Below are positions 58,603 through 64,000 of a stretch of 64,000 bases of DNA, one piece after another. The position numbers were made by a program, and so were the translations under genes. Every line of letters begins with the position of its first letter. Positions within the stretch are counted from its first letter, which is position 1. Source of the DNA: Ectobius pallidus (lineage: Eukaryota; Arthropoda; Insecta; Blattodea; Ectobiidae); assembly GCA_964059195.1 (NCBI GenBank), contig CAXKWD010000005.1, forward strand, positions 153,417,265 to 153,481,264, written 5' to 3'. Under the pieces are notes generated by a model that saw nothing but the letters and a program-made list of their open reading frames with translations, did not search any database and was not told the origin of the DNA.

Positions 58603-60230
58603 AAATAAATGTCTGCTGTGCTAGTCCGTAGATACTTTTCACATAAACTGAAGCATAAAGGGAAATGTTACCAGGCAACAAATATGGGAATTTTGCTCAA
58701 CGAATTGTAGAGAAATTGCCCGCACATATTAAGTGAACAGCAAAAGAGATGAGATTCTAGAATTTGCAAGCCCTGTGACAATTTATGATAGGAAATGGAG
58801 AACATAATAACTGATATAGTAATGTTGCAGTTTTAATATTATATTTGTATGACTTGAGGTTTCTCGCTTTCTCCCATATAGTGTATGCACATATTCTTCT
58901 CGGCTAAGACTAAAAGAAGAATATCCAAAGTGTAGAAAATAATATTAATAATAGACGTGTTATTTATCTCCAGACATTGGTCAGCTGTTGGAAGGAGGAA
59001 TTTTACCTCAAGATAATGGTCAGCTGCGACAAGATTTGATACCTACCACGCCAAACTACATAATCTAAGTATCACATTAGTAATTTCTTATAACCATTCT
59101 CTATTGCTCTGAAGGTCTGACTCTGAACTGTGAATCGTCGTCTGTCCGTCCGTCTGTCAGCTATAAATTGATGTCAATAGGTTTGTTTGCAAAGCAGTCA
59201 GAAACCAGGAACACATCGTTTGTGCATGTGCTCCTTCTGCACATGCGTTCACAAAGCGAGAATTCGTGATTCTGATTTCAATCTTCTGTTTGATGTGTTC
59301 TCATCACAGTTTCTGTACTATAAGAAAAGTCTGCGGACTCTACCATGAACTGTTATCGATTAAATGCAGTAACTATTGATTCCAAATTCTTCTAACAGTT
59401 TGCAAAGTGCAAATCATAGATTTATTTCAGACTGAACATGCGCAGTACAACCAATTCTCAAGCAGTCATGGATTTGCTTTGCAAACAAACCTTATATATG
59501 TGTGCTTTTTTTTACTCTCTCTGTGTTTGTCTCTCTATGTATTTTCTATCAGTACTAAAAACGACGTTCAAGCGGACGGTCGTGACATCAGTAACTGACA
59601 AGCACCAGACTCGCCGGCTCTAAAAATTTAGTCCTAGTCTAAAATTGCCCCGTTGGGCTGGGACAACTTGCAGGCACGAGCGGAGGAACTTGCCGTATTA
59701 CGGAAATTTTAGTGCTGATGATTTATCTTGCCAGACAAGCTTCCCTGCTAAATATGACCGAATGGCATCCCCACAAAAGGTGTATTTTTGTGCAGGATCG
59801 ACAAAATTTATTACTAGGAATAAATATGGCCTCAAACCAGGCTGTAACTTGAGGCGCTTTCGGAACGTAAAGTTTAGTATTAAGGTTGCACTGGTGAGCT
59901 ACTTTCAGATCTTCAGAAGTTACAATAACTCTAAGATATTTAACACTGTTACTTAGTAAATAATAAGCTGGGTGCAATTATTTACAGGCTCTTCTAAAGA
60001 AAACTCCAGGAATATTCTGGAAATAGGCCATCGATCAACAATTACATTATAGCAGGTGCGGCTCGTGGCTGGGAAGTTAGGTGAAGAGCTAGAGAGCGGT
60101 CTAACTAGGAAGACGCCTGACACCGGTAAGGGTAGATTGCATGGAATGGAAGTCTACCATTGCATTGCATTACACCGTATGAAGAGCACATGCGTAGGTG
60201 AAGTGCTACTTCCCCAGAATAACCGCCACT
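58603..60230 (+). repeat. Duplicated segment, copy 1
   Basis: From CATAAACTGAAGCATAAAGG to the hAT-like insertion near 60053 this segment is repeated, in the same order, at 62300-64000 (window end). The offset is about 3.70 kb at the start and 3.84 kb after an extra ~145 bases in copy 2. An open 100-codon frame at 59645-59956 is present in both copies. Confidence 0.85.
60053..60230. mobile_element. Short hAT-like MITE, same family as 16217-17217
   Basis: Starts CAGGTGCGGCTCGTGGCTGG and ends AACCGCCACTG, with CATTATAG and TATTATAG at the two flanks (8-bp duplication with one mismatch). An internal deletion derivative, 178 bp. Confidence 0.7.
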
Positions 60231-60295
60231 GTATTATAGCGGACAATGTGTAAAGTGAAGGATTTATGTTCTAGAGAAAAGACAAACCAGATTAG

Positions 60296-60421
60296 ACTTA
60301 AAAATGTTGTATTTACATACATACTTCACTAACTTTTACCTAATTTTTCTCAGGACAGATCTGTTTCATCCACCATTGTGGATATCCTCAGCTGATGTAT
60401 GTAAATACAACATTTTTAAGT
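60296..60421. repeat. 126-bp foldback with perfect 27-bp arms
   Basis: ACTTAAAAATGTTGTATTTA with 7 more bases, and its exact inverse at 60395-60421. The inner part has further short complementary words (ACCATTGTGG). Confidence 0.85.
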
Positions 60422-60589
60422 TTAATTGAATATAACTTCACTGTGTAATTCCCAGATTTAGTTACTTACAAACCAGATTGTTTTCCGTGGGTTTAATCTA
60501 TTCTGAACTATACATGAATAATAATAATGTAAATGTTGCATTTGAAATTAGTTTGCTATAATTTCCTTCTCCTTTATAACACAATCAAC

Positions 60590-61728
60590 TGACAATACAA
60601 ATTGACTCCACTCTTATTTAGCAGAAGGCTAAGTTCGTCATGCCTCTTCTGGAATAGTCATGGCATAGCACCAGAAACAAGAGGAACCCCAAATAATTCA
60701 AGACCATTCACAGTTTTAATTCCTGGGGAAAGAACCTCAAACTCTTTGATAACTGAGTCAGACTTTACGGAAAGAAAGTACAATTCTCATTTGGATGGGT
60801 TGATCTGTAAACCTAGCTGATGACATTTTCCTATTATATAATGAAAATCATTTAGTACAAAATCAGGTGGACCAGCCAAAGTGCCATCATCAAGGAACCA
60901 AACATTTAATTCTGATTTTAATTGTTCGATTGGATAGTAATGCTGAGCAGAAGTGGTCCACATGGATAAGCCAGCTGGGCTCAGACTTGAGATAGAATTA
61001 GGCCTATATCCTTACCAAAAAAACACAGAGTAGGAGATGAATAATTTTGCCAGAGAAAGCTGTAAAGGGTTGGTGTCTTCTCTTTTACAGCCAACAGCAA
61101 CCTATCTCGCTTTACAGTGTTAAAGGCATTATTGAAATATATTTTCAAAAGTGCACAATCTGCTTTGTTGTTTTGCTCGATGTATGTCCGAGTTTCATGT
61201 ACTGCTGCTTCACACTCGCCTTTCGTGTGGACTCCAAGCTGTTTTGGGCGAAGGTAGAGTCCTATTTTCATGAACTGATTTGCATGCCAGCTTTGCTACC
61301 AGTCTTCTGTATGTGGAACCAATTGCAATAGGTCTTACACCACCATCTTTCTTTGACAAAGCGTACAGTGTAGCTCCGTATAACACCTTGCAGATGTCAG
61401 TGCAGACTCTACCCGAGAGCATTTGATTGCATAGTTTTGTTAGGGAGCTTAAAAGTCGTCCGGCATTTTCATTTGATTTAGCAATCAAGTCTTTCAAATG
61501 TTGGGGTCGGATGCCATCAAATCCTCCAGCTGAACCCTTCGGAAATGATAAAATGGCTTCTTCAACATTCTTCTCATTGACAGCAAAACTATGAATGTTC
61601 AAATCTGGTAATTGAGGAAAAGTTAATGGTTGGGATGGGCCAGGATGTTTCTCCCGTAATTTTTCAAGCGTGGCCAAATCTTCTGCAGCAAGGGTGTCCT
61701 GTGAAGAAAGTATTTTTTTAGTACACAC
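60590..61728 (-). pseudogene. Reverse transcriptase relic of a non-LTR retrotransposon
   Basis: RT motifs in order: EAILSFPKGSAGGFDGIRPQ and HLKDL (finger block), KKDGGVRPIAIGSTYRRLVA (template-binding block), a frameshift near 61250, then LLKIYFNNAFNTVKRDRL (motif A, catalytic Asp replaced by Tyr), and, in another frame, NVWFLDDGTLAGPP (motif C with FLDD at 60887-60898). Downstream pieces GKCHQLGLQINPSKCEL and FGVPLVSGAM follow. Frameshifts, stops and the motif A change make it inactive. It lies between the two duplicated segments. Confidence 0.85.
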
Positions 61729-61729
61729 T

Positions 61730-62290
61730 CTCTAAAACAGCTGCTTGATGGACTGGTAGCAAGCCGAAAAATTCCATTTTAGCAACCAAGGCCGCTAAAA
61801 CTGCATAAAACTGCACTCAAACTGCATTCATATTGCAGTTTTATCGGCCTAGTACTTTAAAGTCATCATGGCAATCTATAAACAAAATCCAGATGGCATT
61901 GACCAATCACACCAACTTAACATGGATTTAAGCATATAATTGCTCATAAAACAACAAATTTAAGCCAACATGTTTCTTTATGATAGTCAGAAACTTTACC
62001 AGGGTTTTTCACAAAATACGTTACTCTACTTCATCATATAAGTACAAATATAAGTCAACAACTTTTCATCTTTGTTCACAAGAGATTGCTTGCAATATAT
62101 CCCATCTCATATTGTACTGCCCATGATGTTGCTGGCACCAGCTCCAATTCAAAGTCTCTGGTTGGGATTGAAATTTACTGGGGATTGTCATTAATATTTC
62201 CACAAGCATTTCATAAATATTAGTTCACATGCATTACTGTTTACAAAAAGCGACTCATATATACCGCATTTCGTATTGGTATGCTTGCTA
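61730..62290. other. Intergenic, nothing recognised
   Basis: No supported gene. The words 'TAAACTGCATTCATATTGCAG' near 61800-61850 repeat weakly. Confidence 0.35.
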
Positions 62291-62299
62291 AATCACACA

Positions 62300-64000
62300 A
62301 TAAAGAGCATCTGCGATGTTCTGTAGATCCTTTTCACATAAACTGAAGCATAAAGGGATATGTTACCTAGCAACAAGTATGGGAATTTTGCTCGACGAGT
62401 TGTAGAGAAATAGCCCGCACATGTTAAGTAATCAACAAAAGAGATAAAATTCAGAATTTGCAAGCCCTGTGACAATTTGTGATAGGAAATGGAGAACATA
62501 AACAGCAACTGGTATAGTAGTGTTACAGTCTTAATATTATATTTGTATGACTTGAGGTTTCTCCGATATACTATATGCACATATTCTTCTTAGCTGAGAA
62601 CGCCAAGAAGAATATACAAAGTTTAAAAAATAATATTAATAATAAACATTATTTATCTCCAGATATTGGTCAACTGTTGGAAGATAATGGTCTTATTATC
62701 TCAAGATAATGGTCAGCTGCGAGAAGACTTGATCGCTACCACGCCAAACTACATAATCTAAGTATCACATTAGTAATTTCTTATAACCATTCTCTATTGC
62801 TCTGAAGGTCTGACTCTGAACTGTGAATCGTCGTCTGTCTGTCCGTCTGTCTATAGGTTTGTTCGCAAAGCAATCGGAAACCAGGAACACATCATTTGCA
62901 CATGCTCCTTCTCCACATGCATTCACAAAGCGAGAATTCATGATTCTGATTTCAATCTTCTGTTTGATGTGTTCTCATGGACAGCTTCTGTACTATAAGA
63001 AAAGTCTGCCGATTCTACCATGAACTGTTTTCAGAGATATGCGCAGTAACCTATTTTCTAGTGCCTGTTTTATAAGCATAGGCTACTTATATGTATGAAT
63101 AATTGAAGATAATTAAAAGTTTCCCAAGTTTATATTGGCGATGCATATTGCATGTATAACATGTTAAAGGGAAATACATATTCTAATCACATATCATATC
63201 GATTAAATGCAGAAACTATCGATTCCAAATTCTTCTAACAGATCGCAAAGTGAAAATCATAGATAAGTTACAGACTGAACATGTGCAGTACAACAAATTC
63301 TCAAGCAGTCATGGATTTGCTTTGCGAACAAACCTTATATATGTGTGCTTTTTTACTCTCTCTGTGTTTGTCCCTCTATGTATTTTCTATCAGTACTAAA
63401 AGCGACGTTCAAGCGGACGGTCGTGACATCAGTAACTGACTTGCGCCAGACTCGCCGGCCTCTAAAAATTTAGTCCTAGTCTAAAATTGCCCCGTTGGGC
63501 TGGTTAGCTTGCGGGCGCGACTGGAGGAACTTGCCGTATTACAGAAATTTTAGTGCTGATGATTTATCTTGCCAGACAAGCTTCCCTGCTAAATATGACC
63601 GAATGGCATCCCCACAAAAGCTGTATTTTTGTGCAAGTTCGACAAAATTTATTACTAGGAATAAATATGGCCTCATACCAGGCTGTAACTTGAGGCGCTT
63701 TCGGAACGTAAAGTTTAGTATTAAGGTTGCACTGGTGAGCTACTTTCAGATCTTCAGAAGTTACAATAACTCTAACATATTTAACACTGTTACTTAGTGA
63801 ATAATAAGCTGTGTGTAATTATTTACAGGCTCTTCCAAAGAAAACTCCATTTAACCCAGGAATATTCTGGAAATAGTCCATCGATCAACAATAACATTAT
63901 AGCAGGTGCGGCTCGTTTCTGGGAAGTTAGGTGAAGAACTAGAGAGCGGTCTAACTAGGAAGACGCCTGACACCGGTAAGGGTAGATTGCATGGAATGGA
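62300..64000 (+). repeat. Duplicated segment, copy 2 (runs off the window)
   Basis: Second copy of the 58603-60230 segment, carrying about 145 extra bases at roughly 63030-63180. The hAT-like MITE starts again at 63904 and is cut by the window end. Confidence 0.85.
63904..64000. mobile_element. hAT-like MITE, left part only
   Basis: CAGGTGCGGCTCGTTTCTGG and onward equals the left half of the 60053-60230 MITE with few differences and the same left flank ATTATAG, so it was already present before the duplication. Confidence 0.65.

Overview
This window looks like a stretch of insect nuclear genome. It is AT-rich and full of transposon debris, and its one clear host gene is split by long introns. 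The cytochrome P450 is of the arthropod CYP3-clan (CYP6/CYP9-like) type. Large introns, many non-autonomous DNA elements, tRNA-headed SINE-like sequences and an excess of the octamer TAGGCCTA would fit a large insect genome such as a cockroach or termite. I cannot prove the species from sequence alone. I see no bacterial operon, CRISPR array, rRNA or convincing functional tRNA.

Host gene: one cytochrome P450 lies on the minus strand between about 41.14 kb (start) and 32.89 kb (stop). I could reconstruct seven coding exons. Six introns have clear GT-AG borders and matching phases. The exon 4/5 junction is ambiguous. The product is about 550 residues, with an N-terminal membrane anchor, I-helix PGFDTT, K-helix ETLR, PERF region and heme loop FGIGPRSCLG. 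It is therefore a near-complete microsomal monooxygenase gene, probably for detoxification or other small-molecule oxidation. Its introns hold LINE fragments, a foldback element, tRNA-like sequences and one member of a tandem-repeat-bearing DNA element family.

Layout. 0-5 kb: mostly unassigned AT-rich DNA, a LINE tail, a hAT-like element with perfect 8-bp target duplication, and a possible short first exon with CCAAT boxes. 5-8.6 kb: an AT minisatellite, an unrecognised open frame, and a 2.4-kb TIR element containing six ~135-bp repeats and a helix-turn-helix peptide. 9-13 kb: LINE remnant, several MITE-like elements, a 202-bp foldback, and a three-level nest (AT-rich element inside a hAT-like element inside a SINE-like repeat). 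16-24 kb: further TIR elements, two with perfect 8-bp duplications. 23.7-28.1 kb: three copies of a TIR family whose internal ~145-bp unit differs in copy number (3, 1 and 5); a fourth copy sits in a P450 intron. 28-33 kb: repeats and a pogo-like MITE. 33-42 kb: the P450. 42-53 kb: a SINE with 15-bp duplication nested in a TIR element, a 1.5-kb TIR element rich in the motif CACCGTAACG, and small MITEs. 53-64 kb: a 320-bp near-perfect hairpin, two retrotransposon coding relics, and a ~3.7-kb spaced direct duplication.

Nothing here forms a multi-gene pathway. The P450 is the only gene I regard as likely functional, and the rest is mainly mobile-element history. The most unusual points are the doubtful exon 4/5 junction and helix-C Lys in the P450, the variable tandem arrays inside the TIR family, the CCGTAACG-repeat element, and the excess of TAGGCCTA.
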